From JBMDXB01 sp048594975 (lineage in GTDB: Bacteria; Acidobacteriota; Vicinamibacteria; Vicinamibacterales; 2-12-FULL-66-21), in assembly GCA_048594975.1 (NCBI GenBank), contig JBMDXQ010000138.1, forward strand, positions 35,741 through 99,740: 64,000 bases of DNA, written 5' to 3'. Positions 18,977 through 28,800 of this stretch are shown here, piece by piece; positions within the stretch are counted from its first letter, which is position 1, and every line of letters starts with the position of its first letter. A model generated the notes under the pieces. The model was given only the letters and a program-made list of their open reading frames with translations, was not told where the DNA came from and searched no databases. The position numbers and the translations under genes were made by a program.

Positions 18977-18977
18977 C

Positions 18978-19186
18978 TCACCAGATCCGCTCGCGGATCC
19001 GCCCGAGCGTCGTCTGCTGCTGGCCGGCGGCCGAGACGGTGATGCGGTACTCACCCGGCGGCAGCAGCGGTCCGCCGAACGCGCCGCGGCCGCCACGGGT
19101 CGACACCCAGACCCCGAGGTCGTTGCCAACGATCAGCACCCCCGGGTGACGGAAATCCTGGACGAAAGCTGGATGACGGCCTGAGC
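18978..19186 (-). pseudogene. C-terminal remnant of a BNR/VPS10-type propeller protein
   Basis: Read on the minus strand, the sequence PAFVQDFRHPGVLIVGNDLG then VWVSTRGGRGAFGG then PLLPPGEYRITVSAAGQQQ to a TGA resembles the end of sortilin-like/BNR-repeat secreted proteins, whose last part is a PGEYRVTV-type strand. No start codon or upstream propeller is present: the similarity stops near 19186. About 65 codons remain. The assignment rests on sequence form only. Confidence 0.45.
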
Positions 19187-19351
19187 ATCCACCGATGGCC
19201 TTGCCTGCATACGGAGCCCAACGCGACGGCTCCGAGCGAAGCTCAGGGGGAGGATCTCGTGCTTGCCTGTCTCACGATCGAAGCCCGAGGGGGCCGAGCA
19301 AGGCCAGGCGTCCTTGATGTCGGTGAGCCCGTGCCGTCGTCCTGAGGATTG

Positions 19352-19600
19352 TCAGCCTGCAGGGCTCGTGGCGGAGCGGGAGACCGGCCTGATGTGGGCG
19401 AACATGCTGCGGGCGTTCCAGGTTGGGAAGGCTCTTACCAGCGACGGAAGGCCGTCGAGTTGGATGCGGCCGTCGCGGGTGGCTTGGGCCCAGGTGAGTT
19501 GGCCGGCGTGCCATTTGACGAAGGCTTCGGCTTCCGCCGTGATGTAGAGGTCCTCGTCGATATGCTGCCGTTCTCCAATGCATCGACGAGTTGGGACCGC
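19352..19600 (-). pseudogene. 3' remnant of an HxlR-type regulator with SCP2-like C-terminal domain
   Basis: The minus strand reads IDEDLYITAEAEAFVKWHAG, then QLTWAQATRDGRIQLDG and LPSLVRAFPTWNARSMFAH to a TGA at 19352-19354. This is the pattern of the C-terminal SCP2-like domain found behind some HxlR winged helices. The DNA-binding domain is missing and no start exists. A word-repeat block begins about 20 bases beyond the last recognisable codon, so the truncation point and the repeat nearly coincide. Confidence 0.5.
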
Positions 19601-19620
19601 GCGATCGGAACTCGCGCTGT

Positions 19621-19694
19621 GGATTGAGGATCGGGATTCAGGATGGGGATTCAGGACGGGGATTTGGGATCAGCGATGATCAGCGATCAGGGAT
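19621..19694. repeat. Word-repeat block, GGATTCAGGA/CAGCGATCAGGGAT family
   Basis: The chain reads GGATTGAGGATCGGGATTCA, GGATGGGGATTCAGGACGG and GGATTTGGGATCAGCGATGA. Its reverse complement shares ATCCCTGATCGCT, ATCCCAAATCCC and TCCTGAATCCC with the block at 63752-63882, 44 kb away. It lies between the HxlR remnant and the phosphatase-like gene. Confidence 0.8.
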
Positions 19695-19707
19695 AGCATG
19701 TGTCTCC

Positions 19708-20835
19708 ATGATGGCTCGTCTCGCAGTTGCCCTGGTGCTGGCGGCGCTGTCGGTGCAGCGCGCCGCGTCGCTGCCCTCCCAGCCGCAGGGGCGGGTCGCC
19801 AACGTGCTGGTCGTGACATTGGACGGGCTGCGGTGGCAGGAGCTGTTCGGTGGAATGCAGGCGGAGCTACTCACGAAGGAGGCGGGCGGAGTGGAAGACT
19901 CCGCCGCGCTCGAGAGGCGGTTCGGCGGGCCGACGCCCGAGCAGCGGCGCGAGCGGCTGATGCCCTTCTTCTGGACCGTGGTCGCGAGGCGCGGCCAGGT
20001 GTTCGGCGATCCGGCGAGTAACAGCCTCGCGCGCGTCACCAACGGGCTGCGGTTCTCCTATCCCGGCTACAGCGAGATGCTCGTCGGGTTTGCCGATCCG
20101 CGGATCGACAGCAACAATCGCGTCCCCAACCCGAACGTCACCGTGCTCGAGTGGCTGCATCGCCGGCCGGGATTCCATGGCCGGGTCGCAGCGTTCGCGT
20201 CCTGGGAACTGCTCCCGTGGATCGTCAACGCGGAACGGAGCGGCATGCACGCGAACGGCGACGGACCGCCGGTTGCGAAGCCGGTGACCGATCGCGATCG
20301 GCTCTTGAACGACCTGGCCGCCGACCTGCCGCCGTACTGGGGCGCCACGCGGTTCGACGCGCCGACCGGCTTCGGCGCGCTCGAGTACCTGAAGACCCAC
20401 CGCCCGCGCGTGCTCTACGTGATGCTCGGTGAGACCGACGAGTGGGCGCACGGCCGGCGCTACGACCTGTACCTGGACGCGGCCGCGCGCAACGATCGAT
20501 TCATGCAGCGGCTGTGGGAAACGGCGCGCGCGCTGCCGCAGTACAAGGGCCGCACCGCCCTCGTCGTCGCCACCGACCATGGGCGCGGCGAGAGCGCCGC
20601 GGACTGGACCAGCCACGGACAGAAGGTGCCCGCCGCCGAACGCATCTGGATCGCGGTAATGGCCCCGGGCGTTCCCGCGTTCGGCGTGCGCGCCAACGCC
20701 AGCGTCACCCAGTCGCAGGTGGCCGCCACGATCGCCGCGCTCCTCGGAGAGGATTACGGCGCGGCACAGCCGCAGGCGGCACAGCCGCAGGCGGCACCGC
20801 CGCTCGATCTGGGCGGCGAAACGGGGATGCGCTGA
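19708..20835 (+). CDS. Secreted alkaline-phosphatase-superfamily hydrolase
   Basis: The 375-residue product has a signal peptide (MMARLAVALVLAALSVQRA) and a phosphatase/phosphodiesterase fold. VVTLDGLRWQELFGG gives the first metal Asp, RFSYPGYSEM contains the likely Ser nucleophile, GETDEWAHG gives Asp/His and ATDHGRG gives the last metal ligands. The substrate is unknown; phosphodiester or phosphonate esters are typical. The C-terminus has an AQPQAAQPQAAPP repeat. ATG 19708 is followed directly by a second ATG (19711), and both are possible starts. No good ribosome site is present because the word-repeat block runs to within 14 bases of the start. Confidence 0.8.
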   Translation: MMARLAVALVLAALSVQRAASLPSQPQGRVANVLVVTLDGLRWQELFGGMQAELLTKEAGGVEDSAALERRFGGPTPEQRRERLMPFFWTVVARRGQVFGDPASNSLARVTNGLRFSYPGYSEMLVGFADPRIDSNNRVPNPNVTVLEWLHRRPGFHGRVAAFASWELLPWIVNAERSGMHANGDGPPVAKPVTDRDRLLNDLAADLPPYWGATRFDAPTGFGALEYLKTHRPRVLYVMLGETDEWAHGRRYDLYLDAAARNDRFMQRLWETARALPQYKGRTALVVATDHGRGESAADWTSHGQKVPAAERIWIAVMAPGVPAFGVRANASVTQSQVAATIAALLGEDYGAAQPQAAQPQAAPPLDLGGETGMR

Positions 20836-20951
20836 CGCTGACGCTTGTCAATGCCGAATGCTGAATGTCGAATGCCGAATGAAATGCCGAATGAATGACC
20901 AGACTCGAGCATTCGGCATTCGGCATTCAGCATTGACAAGTATCAGCGTCG
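20834..20951. repeat. Large inverted repeat of GAATGCC words spanning two convergent stop codons
   Basis: The left arm starts at the phosphatase-like stop codon (CGCTGACGCTTGTCAATGCC) and the right arm ends past the stop codon of the minus-strand gene. The arms pair over about 39 bases with a handful of mismatches, mostly C/T transitions compatible with G-U pairs. Inside, the words GAATGCC and GAATGCT are chained. Positions 20914-20934 equal 3254-3274. It probably folds as a bidirectional terminator, without a T-tract. Confidence 0.8.
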
Positions 20952-21302
20952 CCATTCAGGGGCGTAATCGCGCCGCCGCCGTCGTTGCTCGACACTCAGG
21001 CTGAGCACGAACAGCGCGAAGATCTCGAGCAGGCCGATCGTCGCGTAGATGGCGAACCGCGTGAACGCGCTCGGCTCGGGGAAGCAGGTGAAGCCCTGTT
21101 CGAGGCAGGCGGTCACCGCCAGGTCGATCTCGACGTACTCGCGGAAGATCAGCGCCAGCGCGGCGGCAAAGATGACGACGGTGCCGGCGATGTTCCCGAA
21201 GATCCACTGCTGCCGGCGCCACAGCGGGACCGCGGCAAGCACGGCCACGGCCGGTGGCACGGTCAGCGCCACGGCGATCCAGTTCCAGTTCAGTCCGGAC
21301 AC
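20943..21302 (-). CDS. Small integral membrane protein, unknown function
   Basis: This 119-residue protein has three predicted membrane helices: WIAVALTVPPAVAVLAAVPL, WIFGNIAGTVVIFAAALALI and FAIYATIGLLEIFALFVLSL. Between the second and third lies a loop with two Cys (ACLEQGFTCFPEP). The C-terminus is basic (EQRRRRRDY). The start is GTG, because no in-frame ATG is available and the frame upstream closes. No family is recognised. Its stop codon lies within the arm of the inverted word-repeat. Confidence 0.6.
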   Translation of the reverse strand: MSGLNWNWIAVALTVPPAVAVLAAVPLWRRQQWIFGNIAGTVVIFAAALALIFREYVEIDLAVTACLEQGFTCFPEPSAFTRFAIYATIGLLEIFALFVLSLSVEQRRRRRDYAPEWRR

Positions 21303-21620
21303 GTCATCAGGATAGCCGTTCGAGACAGCCGGCCGGCACGACGGCGACCGCGGAGCAGCCGGGGCGTTGCTGCCATCGCCTCATGCCTGGCGTGCTGACC
21401 CGGTGTCCGTCCCGAACAGCGTGGGCCAGTGCCTGGATATATTCCTTGCGGGTGGGGTTCACGTCGTAGCCGGGCGGGTGACGAACGGCCGTGGCTCCCG
21501 GTCGAAGTGCGGCACCGGCGGGGCGAGCTGCACGCCGTCGTGTCGCGAGCGTGCCGCCGGCCGGCGAGACCGCAGGGGGCCGGCACACGCTCGAATCAAC
21601 GAAACGGCCGCGCCTGATCG
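21303..21620. other. Gap with faint coding remnants, no supported gene
   Basis: About 320 bases between the GTG of the membrane gene and the padR promoter. The minus strand contains gene-like text in shifting frames (DGVQLAPPVPHFDREPRPF, then GYDVNPTRKEYIQALAHAVR), suggesting a decayed gene. No start, ribosome site or family could be assigned. Confidence 0.3.
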
Positions 21621-21621
21621 T

Positions 21622-21646
21622 CTATACTGCGCGTGCCTACATATAG
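21622..21646 (+). promoter_or_regulatory. Promoter and possible operator of the second padR gene
   Basis: TATACT at 21623-21628 is a good -10 hexamer, with a predicted start near 21635. CTATA (21622-21626) and TATAG (21642-21646) form a small dyad across the transcript start, placed where a self-repressing PadR could bind. AGGGAG before the GTG is the ribosome site. Confidence 0.45.
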
Positions 21647-21656
21647 GGAGACGAGC

Positions 21657-21989
21657 GTGTTCAGTCCCGAGCTGAAGAAGGGCAGCACCGAGATGCTCGT
21701 GCTGGCGCTGCTCGACGGCCGCGCCCGCCACGGCTACGAGATCGGCAAGCTGATCGAGGCGCGCTCCGGCGGCCGCCTCACCTTCGCCCTGCCCACCCTC
21801 TACCCGACGCTGCTGCGCCTCGAGAACCGCCGCTGGATCAAGGGCCGCTGGGTCGAGAAGGCGGGGCAGCGCGAGCGCTGCTTCTACCGCCTCACCCCGG
21901 AAGGCCGCCGCGTGCTCCGGGAACAACAGCAGACGTGGAAGGCGTATGTCGCGGCGGTCAACGACGTGATGGGGTCGAGCGGTGCGTGA
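21657..21989 (+). CDS. PadR family transcriptional regulator (second copy, ADOP-linked)
   Basis: This 110-residue winged-helix regulator shows LKKGSTEMLVLALLDGRARH, GYEIGKLIEARSGG, ALPTLYPTLLRLENRRWIKG and CFYRLTPEGRRVL. The GTG at 21657 is preferred because FSPELKKGS is the usual beginning in ADOP-linked PadR proteins and AGGGAG lies 7 bases upstream. The eight in-frame codons before it overlap the promoter. It overlaps the permease start by 8 bases (GTGCGTGA), implying translational coupling and co-regulation of the permease. Confidence 0.85.
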   Translation: MFSPELKKGSTEMLVLALLDGRARHGYEIGKLIEARSGGRLTFALPTLYPTLLRLENRRWIKGRWVEKAGQRERCFYRLTPEGRRVLREQQQTWKAYVAAVNDVMGSSGA

Positions 21990-24681
21990 CTGGACGGCGT
22001 TCGTCCGTGAACGGCTGCCCCTGCCCGGCCTCGCGCCTGAGCGCGAGGCGCGCATCGTGCGCGAGGTCGCGGCGCAGCTCGAGGACTTCTACCGTGACGC
22101 GTTGGCCGCCGGCCTGGACGAGGACGCGGCCGACGGGCACGCGCGCACGCAGGTCGGCGACTGGGCGCGGCTGGCGCGCGACGTCACGCTCGCCGAGCGC
22201 GCACACGCCCGCCCACCTCTCGAGCGACTTGCCGCCGCCATCGAGGACCGCGGCCCGCGCCGGCCAGGAGGACTGCAGATGCTTGCCGATACGCTCCGCG
22301 ACACCCGCTACGCCGTGCGACAGCTCGGGAGGACCCCGGGCTTCACCCTCGTCGCGCTCCTGACGCTCGCGCTGGGCATCGGCGCGTCGAGCGCGATGTT
22401 CAGCGTCGTCAACGGTGTCTTGCTCAAGCCCTTCCCCGTGCCCGAGTCGGACCGGCTGGTGTGGGTCAACGAGATCGTGCCGCAGTACGGCCGTTTCTCC
22501 GTCGCCCCGGCATCGTTTCTCGACTGGCGGGCGCAGAACTCCTCCTTCGAGCGGATCGTCGCGCTCACGGGAGGCACGGCGACGTTCAGCGGCGCCGAGG
22601 GGCCGGAGCGAATCTCCAATGCGGTCGTGTCGTGGGATTTCTTCGAGATGCTGCGCGTCCAGCCGTTCCTCGGCCGGGGCTTCAGGGCGGAGGAGGGCGT
22701 GCCGGGCAGGAACGCCGTGATCGTGCTCAGCCACGCTGCGTGGCAGCGGCGGTTCGGAGCGGACCCGAACGTCATCGGGCGGGCGGTGACGCTCAACGGA
22801 GCGCCGTCCACGATCGTGGGTGTCATGCCGGCGGGGTTCGAGTTCCCGCGCGAGGTGGAATACTGGGTGCCGATTGGGCTCGATCCCGCCAAGGCCTCCC
22901 GCGGCGGCCACTACCTCGCCGTGATGGGACGGCTCAAGCCGGGCGTCACGGCGGTACAGGCCGACGCGGAGATGAGGGCCATCGCGGAACGGCTCGCCCG
23001 CCAGTACCCGGACTCGAGCGCGAACGAGTCGGCCGAGGTCGTGCCGCTGCTCGACCAGATCGTGGGCAGCGCGCGCGAGCCGCTGCTGGCGCTGCTCGCA
23101 GCCGTCGGCGTGGTCATCCTCATCGTCTGTGCGAACGTGGCCAACCTGCTGCTGGTCCGCGCCTCGGTGCGCGACAAGGAGATCGCGATCCGCACCGCGC
23201 TCGGCGCCGGGCGCGGCCGCCTGGTCCGCCAGATGCTCGCCGAAAGCCTGATGCTCGCCGCGGCAGGCGGCGCGCTCGGCGTGCTGGTCGCGTATCTGGC
23301 CGTCCGGCCCCTGCGCACGCTGAGCGCCGGCAGCATCCCGCGCGTGCACGACGTCTCGATCGACTGGACGGTGCTGCTGTTCGCGCTCGCCGTGTCGCTC
23401 GCGACGGGTGTGATCTTCGGACTCGCACCCGCCTGGCAGGCGGCGCGCGCCGGGCTCTCCGCGGTGCTGAAGGAAGGCGGGCGGTCCTCGGCGACGGCGG
23501 GCGGACGGCGCGTCCGGAGCGTGCTGCTCGTTGCCGAGGTGGCGCTGTCGCTCGTGTTGCTGGTCGGCGCGGCGCTGCTGCTCCGCAGCTTCGCCCGGCT
23601 CATGAACGTCGACCCGGGGTTCCGGGCGGAGAACGTGCTCGCCTTCCGGGTATCGCTGCCGCCGGTGTCCTACCGCGACGATCCCAACCGTGCGGCGTTC
23701 TTCGCCACCCTGCTCTCGAAACTGGAGGCGCTGCCCGACGTGCGTGCGGCCGGCATGGTGCAGACGCTGCCGCTCAGGGGTGATTACGTCCTCAGCTTCG
23801 AGATCCAGGGCCGGCCGAAGACGGCGCCGAATGCCGGGCCGTCGGCCAACTACCGCGTCGTCAGCCCGCAGTACTTCCCGGCGCTCGGCATCCCGCTCAA
23901 GCGCGGACGGCTCTTCACCGGCCGCGACAACGCGGACAAGGCGCCGCTGGTTGCCGTGGTGGACGAGGCGTTCGCCGCCCGTCATTTCCCCGGCGAGGAT
24001 CCGATCGGCCGCGGCCTGGACATCGGCAACGGCACCGACGGCTTCTACGAGATCGTCGGGATCGTCGGCGACGTCCACCACGAAGCCCTCGACGCCGCAG
24101 CCGCACCGACCATGTATGTTCCGTACCGGCAGGACGTGTTCAGCACGATGTGGGTGCTGGCACGGACCGATGGCGATCCGATGCAGCGCTCCGGTGCCGC
24201 CCGCGAAGCGGTCCGGGCGATCGACGCATTGCTTCCCGCCTACTCGATGAGGCCGCTCGCTGCGGTGGTGAGCGACTCGGTCGCGCAGCGCCGCTTTTCG
24301 ATGCTGGTGCTCACCGCGTTCGCTGGCATCGCACTGTTTCTGGCCGCGGTCGGCGTTTACGGCGTGGTCGCGTACTCGGTGAGCCAGCGGACGCAGGAGA
24401 TCGGCGTGCGCATCGCGATCGGGGCGGCCCGGCGAGACGTGCTCGCGCTGGTGATCGGCGGCGGCATGAAACTCGCGCTGGCGGGTGTCGCCCTGGGTGT
24501 CGCTGGCGCGCTCGCGCTGTCGCGGCTCATCGCGGGCATGCTCTTCGGCGTGCGGCCGTTCGACCCGGCGAGCTATGCCGCCACCGCGGTGCTCCTGCTC
24601 GCCATCGCGGCACTCGCCTGTTACGTGCCGGCGCGGCGCGCGGTGCGGGTCGATCCCGTCATCGCGATCCGGCAGGAATGA
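21982..24681 (+). CDS. ADOP-type MacB/FtsX permease, full length
   Basis: This 899-residue inner-membrane protein opens with a prefix domain (EREARIVREVAAQLEDFYRD). Two MacB-periplasmic plus FtsX modules follow. The first has helix LVALLTLALGIGASSAMFSV and the FtsX core AAVGVVILIVCANVANLLLV with DKEIAIRTALGAGRGRLVRQ. The second has VLLVAEVALSLVLLVGAALL and the ending ALACYVPARRAVRVDPVIAI. Acidobacterial duplicated orphan permeases lack a linked ATPase; a role in export or as pseudo-transporters is proposed, not proven. It is coupled to the upstream padR gene by an 8-base overlap. The intact copy shows what was lost from the remnant at 11513-12777. Confidence 0.9.
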   Translation: MRDWTAFVRERLPLPGLAPEREARIVREVAAQLEDFYRDALAAGLDEDAADGHARTQVGDWARLARDVTLAERAHARPPLERLAAAIEDRGPRRPGGLQMLADTLRDTRYAVRQLGRTPGFTLVALLTLALGIGASSAMFSVVNGVLLKPFPVPESDRLVWVNEIVPQYGRFSVAPASFLDWRAQNSSFERIVALTGGTATFSGAEGPERISNAVVSWDFFEMLRVQPFLGRGFRAEEGVPGRNAVIVLSHAAWQRRFGADPNVIGRAVTLNGAPSTIVGVMPAGFEFPREVEYWVPIGLDPAKASRGGHYLAVMGRLKPGVTAVQADAEMRAIAERLARQYPDSSANESAEVVPLLDQIVGSAREPLLALLAAVGVVILIVCANVANLLLVRASVRDKEIAIRTALGAGRGRLVRQMLAESLMLAAAGGALGVLVAYLAVRPLRTLSAGSIPRVHDVSIDWTVLLFALAVSLATGVIFGLAPAWQAARAGLSAVLKEGGRSSATAGGRRVRSVLLVAEVALSLVLLVGAALLLRSFARLMNVDPGFRAENVLAFRVSLPPVSYRDDPNRAAFFATLLSKLEALPDVRAAGMVQTLPLRGDYVLSFEIQGRPKTAPNAGPSANYRVVSPQYFPALGIPLKRGRLFTGRDNADKAPLVAVVDEAFAARHFPGEDPIGRGLDIGNGTDGFYEIVGIVGDVHHEALDAAAAPTMYVPYRQDVFSTMWVLARTDGDPMQRSGAAREAVRAIDALLPAYSMRPLAAVVSDSVAQRRFSMLVLTAFAGIALFLAAVGVYGVVAYSVSQRTQEIGVRIAIGAARRDVLALVIGGGMKLALAGVALGVAGALALSRLIAGMLFGVRPFDPASYAATAVLLLAIAALACYVPARRAVRVDPVIAIRQE

Positions 24682-24708
24682 TCGCACGGGCCTGCCCGGG
24701 GAAACCGT

Positions 24709-25320
24709 TCATCGGCCCTCCTGCGATGGCGCGAACACCACGCGCGTCTTCGAGAGCAGCTCGAAGGCGCGCTGCCGCTTGTCGGTGAACAGGGCGAACA
24801 TGGCATCTATCCAGTAGATGTTCAGCGCGATGGGCAGCTGGCGAACGATCGCCTGCCCCAGGCCGATACGGCGACCGCTCTCCTGGACGACGTGGATGCC
24901 GCTGGCGCGCTTGCCGACGGTCTGGCCGGTGTTGAACTCGGCGACAGCGGTGTACACCCCCAGGAAGAAGGTGCTGCACAACGCCACGAGCAGCACGAGC
25001 GCGACGAACAGCGCTTCGCGCGGCACGGTGAGCGCCGTCAACACCGCAAGTGGCACGATGACCGCCGCGATCACGAGCACGTCGATCAGCTTCGCGACCA
25101 GGCGCTGCCCGAGCGACGCGGGAACGAGCGGTTCGGCCGACAGGTACGACTCGGCGAGCGCGCGCGGGTCGCCGAGCTGCCGCAGCACCTCGCCGAGCGG
25201 ATGACCGTCGGCGACGCGCTCGGCGATGTGCGCGCGCAGCTCGGTGGCGATCTGCGCGCGCGTGCCGGCGGCATGCGGCATCTCGTCCAACACCGTGGCA
25301 ACGTAGTCCTCGGCTGTCAT
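24709..25320 (-). CDS. RDD family membrane protein
   Basis: The 203-residue product begins with a helical region of the kind found beside PadR regulators (EDYVATVLDEMPHAAGTRAQ to LGDPRALAESYL). An RDD domain follows from about residue 70: RLVAKLIDVLVIAAVIVPLA, two further helices, and FNTGQTVGKRASGIHVV, which is the family signature. RDD proteins are small transporters or antiporters, sometimes Na+/H+ related. ATG 25320 overlaps the padR stop by four bases (ATGA), so the two are translated together. It converges on the ADOP permease gene. Confidence 0.8.
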   Translation of the reverse strand: MTAEDYVATVLDEMPHAAGTRAQIATELRAHIAERVADGHPLGEVLRQLGDPRALAESYLSAEPLVPASLGQRLVAKLIDVLVIAAVIVPLAVLTALTVPREALFVALVLLVALCSTFFLGVYTAVAEFNTGQTVGKRASGIHVVQESGRRIGLGQAIVRQLPIALNIYWIDAMFALFTDKRQRAFELLSKTRVVFAPSQEGR

Positions 25321-25697
25321 CGCGGTTCCTCCCTGTCCTGCCCCAGCAGCTTCGCCATCGCGCTCGCGAACGTCGTCCACTCGTGCACGAGCCGCGCGAG
25401 TTCTCCCCGCCCGGCATCGGTGAGCCGGTAGTACTTCCGGGGCACGCCGCGCTCCGGCGTCTCCCACCGGACGCTGACCAGTCCCGCCCGCTCCAGGCGA
25501 TACAGCACGGGATAGAGCGTCCCGTCGGTGACCTCAAGGACGCCGTCGGTCTGCGCCGTCAGCTTCGAGACGATCTCGTAGCCGTATGCCTCGCCGGCCG
25601 AGAGCAGGTGCAGCACGATCAGTTCGAGCGACCCGCGCCTGAGCTCGCGGTCGATGCTGCTGCGCCGTTCGTCTCGGCCCCGTGCCCCGGTCGTCAT
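25317..25697 (-). CDS. PadR family transcriptional regulator (third copy, RDD-linked)
   Basis: This is a 126-residue winged-helix protein with LRRGSLELIVLHLLSAGEAY, GYEIVSKLTAQTDGVLEVTD, GTLYPVLYRLERAGLVSVRW and PRKYYRLTDAGRGELARL. It is the first gene of a two-gene transcript with the RDD protein (four-base overlap), the usual layout for a PadR that controls its own membrane partner. Upstream lies TTACGTAA (25722-25729), an eight-base palindrome that may be part of the operator. Confidence 0.85.
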   Translation of the reverse strand: MTTGARGRDERRSSIDRELRRGSLELIVLHLLSAGEAYGYEIVSKLTAQTDGVLEVTDGTLYPVLYRLERAGLVSVRWETPERGVPRKYYRLTDAGRGELARLVHEWTTFASAMAKLLGQDREEPR

Positions 25698-25848
25698 CTG
25701 TTCCTGGTATCGCCAGTTATCTTACGTAACAAGACATACGTTCACACAAGTCCCGTGGTTCCTCGTGGGTTTCAGGGGCGCTGCCAGGAGAACCCAACTG
25801 CAGCAGGAGGGCGTAGTAGTATCCGCCGTTACCCGGAGGCCACTCGCT

Positions 25849-28800
25849 ATGACTCGTACACGGTGTGCTGCCCTGCTCGTCACGGCGGTGGTTCTGGCGG
25901 CAACGGCCGCAGCCGCCGAATCCATCACGCTCGCGCGCCACCCGGACTACCACGCCGGCACGATTGCCTTCAGCTACCTCGGCGACATCTGGGTGGCGAA
26001 GGAGGACGGCACGAACGTGAGGCGGCTCACGGATCATCCGGCGCGGGACACCTTTCCGCGCTTCTCGCCCGACGGCCGGTGGATCGCGTTCTCCTCGAGC
26101 CGCTACGGCAACAACGACGTGTTCGTGATGCCGGCCGCCGGGGGCGCGCCGCGCCGGCTGACGTTCCACACCGGCAGCGACGACGTGATCGGCTGGTCGC
26201 GCGACTCGCAGCGCGTGCTGTTCCGCGCGACGCGCGGCGACGGCGTCTTCCCCACCGTCGCCGTCCTGTATGAAATCGCCGCGACGGGCGGGCAGGAGAA
26301 GCCGCTGCCGCTCGACTGGGGGTACTGGGGCAGCTACTCGCCCGACGGCAAGTCGCTCGTCTTCAACCGCCATCCTTCCTCGTGGTCGCGCAAGCACTAT
26401 CGCGGCAGCTACGCGGCCGACCTGTGGATTGCCGACCTCTCGGGCCCGACCTTCACGAAGCTGCTGCCCGACGAACGCTACAACCGCTACTGGCCGATGT
26501 GGGGGGCGGACGACGCGATTTACTTCGTGGGCGACCCGCTGCCGGAGGAGCGCAGCGTGAAGCCGGGCACGCCGGAGGTCCGCCGCAGCGTCAACAACAT
26601 CTACAGGGTGCCGGCGCGCGGCGGCGGGCAGGCGGTGCAGGTGACGAAGCACTCCTCCGGCAACCTGTACTGGCCGTCGATGTCGAGCGACGGCAAGGTC
26701 ATCGTCTACGAGGAGAACTTCGGCTTGTGGAAGCTCGACGTCGCGAGCGGGCGTACGGCCGAGATCACAATCGACGTCGTCAGCGACGAGAAGGAAAACG
26801 AGATCGAGTACGAGGCGCTCACCAACGAGGTCGGCGCCTTTGACCTGTCGCCCTCCGGCCGTCGCGCGGTCATATCGGCGCGCGGGCAGTTGCTGACCAT
26901 CGCGACCGATCGCGGTGACATCACGCGCCTCGCCGCGGACCGCATGGCCTCGCGCAACGAACAGCCGAAATGGTCGCCCGACGGGAAGTACATCGCGTTC
27001 GTGTCCGATCGATCCGGGCGGGACGAGGTCTGGATCAGCGACCCGGAGGGGCGCGCGCCGAAAAAGATCACCGATCTCGACAACGAGAAGGGATCGCTCG
27101 TCTGGACGCCCGACTCGAAGGCGCTGCTCTACACGGCGACCGACCGCAAGCTCTACAGCTACGGCGTCGCGGACGGCAAGACGGCGGTCGTCGCGTCGAG
27201 CGACGTCTGGCGCATCCTCTCAGTGGACGTTTCACCGGACAGCAAGTGGGTCATGTACTCGAAGGCCGACCGGACGCAGCGCACGCACGTCTACATCGCG
27301 CCGCTCGCCGGCGGCGAGGAACGCCACATCTCGGACGACAGCGTCCTCTACTCCGAGAACAACGCCGTGTGGACCGCCGACGGCCGCTACGTCGTGTTCA
27401 CCTCCACGGAGAGCACACCGACCGGGATCGCGTCGCAGGGGGGCTTCACCACCACGACGACGCTGTGGTCCGTTGCTTTGCGCGATCGCGAGCGCGATCC
27501 GGCGGACCGCGACATCGACAATGAGGCGGAGGGCCTGGTCGCCGAGGCCGCGGCCCGGCAGTCGGGCCGCGGCGGCGGCGCCGGCGGCGGCGCGGCGCAA
27601 CCGGTCGAGGTCCGCATCGACTGGGGCGGCATCGCCCGTCGGGCGCGGCAAATCAACCTGCCCGGCACGCCGATCGGCGCGCTCGCGGCCGCGGCCGAAG
27701 GACACATCGTCGCCGTCAACGTCGGAACGGGCCCGATCGGCGGTGGACGCGGAGCGCCGCCCCCGCTCGGCACGACCACCGCCGGCATCTACGTCGTCAA
27801 CGCGGAGACGGGACAGTCCGCGCGTGTGCCGCCTCCGCCATCGGCGGGTGACTCGCCCGGCGGCGGCGGAGGGGGGCGAGGCGGTTTAGGTTTCTTCGCT
27901 GGCCGCGACATGGCGTTCGCGCGCGACGGCCGCACGCTGTACTTCCGGTTCGGAAACGGGCTCTACGCTGCTCCCGTGAACCTCCAGGCGCTGGCGCCGG
28001 GGGCGCCGGCGGCCGGCAGCGGCGGACGCGGCGGGCGTGGCGGCGGTGCGCAGCCGGCGGGCGAGAGCGGATCCGGCGGGGCGCAGACGGCGCGGCAGGT
28101 CACGTACACGGCAAACATCGAAATCGATCGTAAGGCCCTGCGCCGCCAGGTCTTCAACGAGGGCTGGCGGATCATGAAGAACCGCTTCTACGACGCGAAG
28201 ATGCACGGCGCCGACTGGAGCGCCGCGAAGACGCGCTACGAGCCGCTGCTTGCGAGCCTGGCCGACTCCGAGGAGCTGCACACGGTGATGATGATGATGA
28301 TCGGGGAGCTGAACGCGTCGCACACCGGCGTCGGCACCGGCCGCGGCGGCGGGCCGGGCGGGCAGCAGCGGCCGCAGACGCGGCATCCGGGCTTCGACAT
28401 GGTCAGCGACGCGTCGGGGTTCTACAAGGTCGGCCACGTTTACAAGGACGGGCCGGCCGACAAGGACTTCCTGAAGATCACAGCGGGCGACTTCATCCTC
28501 GCCGTCGACGGTCACGAGCTGAAGACGTCGGAGAACTACTGGCGTTTCTTCACGCTCGCGCCTGGCGCAAAGTTCCACTTCCTAGTCAACGACAAGCCGC
28601 TGAAGGAAGGCGCGTGGGAAGTCACCATCACGCCTGTCGCCGGCGGCGAGCTGGGAACGCTGCAGTACCGTCGGTGGGTGGACGCGCGCCGCGATCTGGT
28701 CACGAAATCGAGCAACGGCGAGATCGGCTACCTGCACATCCGCGCGATGGACGCCCCGTCGCTGCGCCAGTTCCAGCTCGATCTGGCGGCGAACCGCACG

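Noticed and set aside
21958..24687. 909-codon minus-strand frame opposite the ADOP permease
   Set aside because: Arg/His/Glu/Asp-rich composition typical of antisense reading in high-GC DNA; the plus-strand permease has full family motifs.
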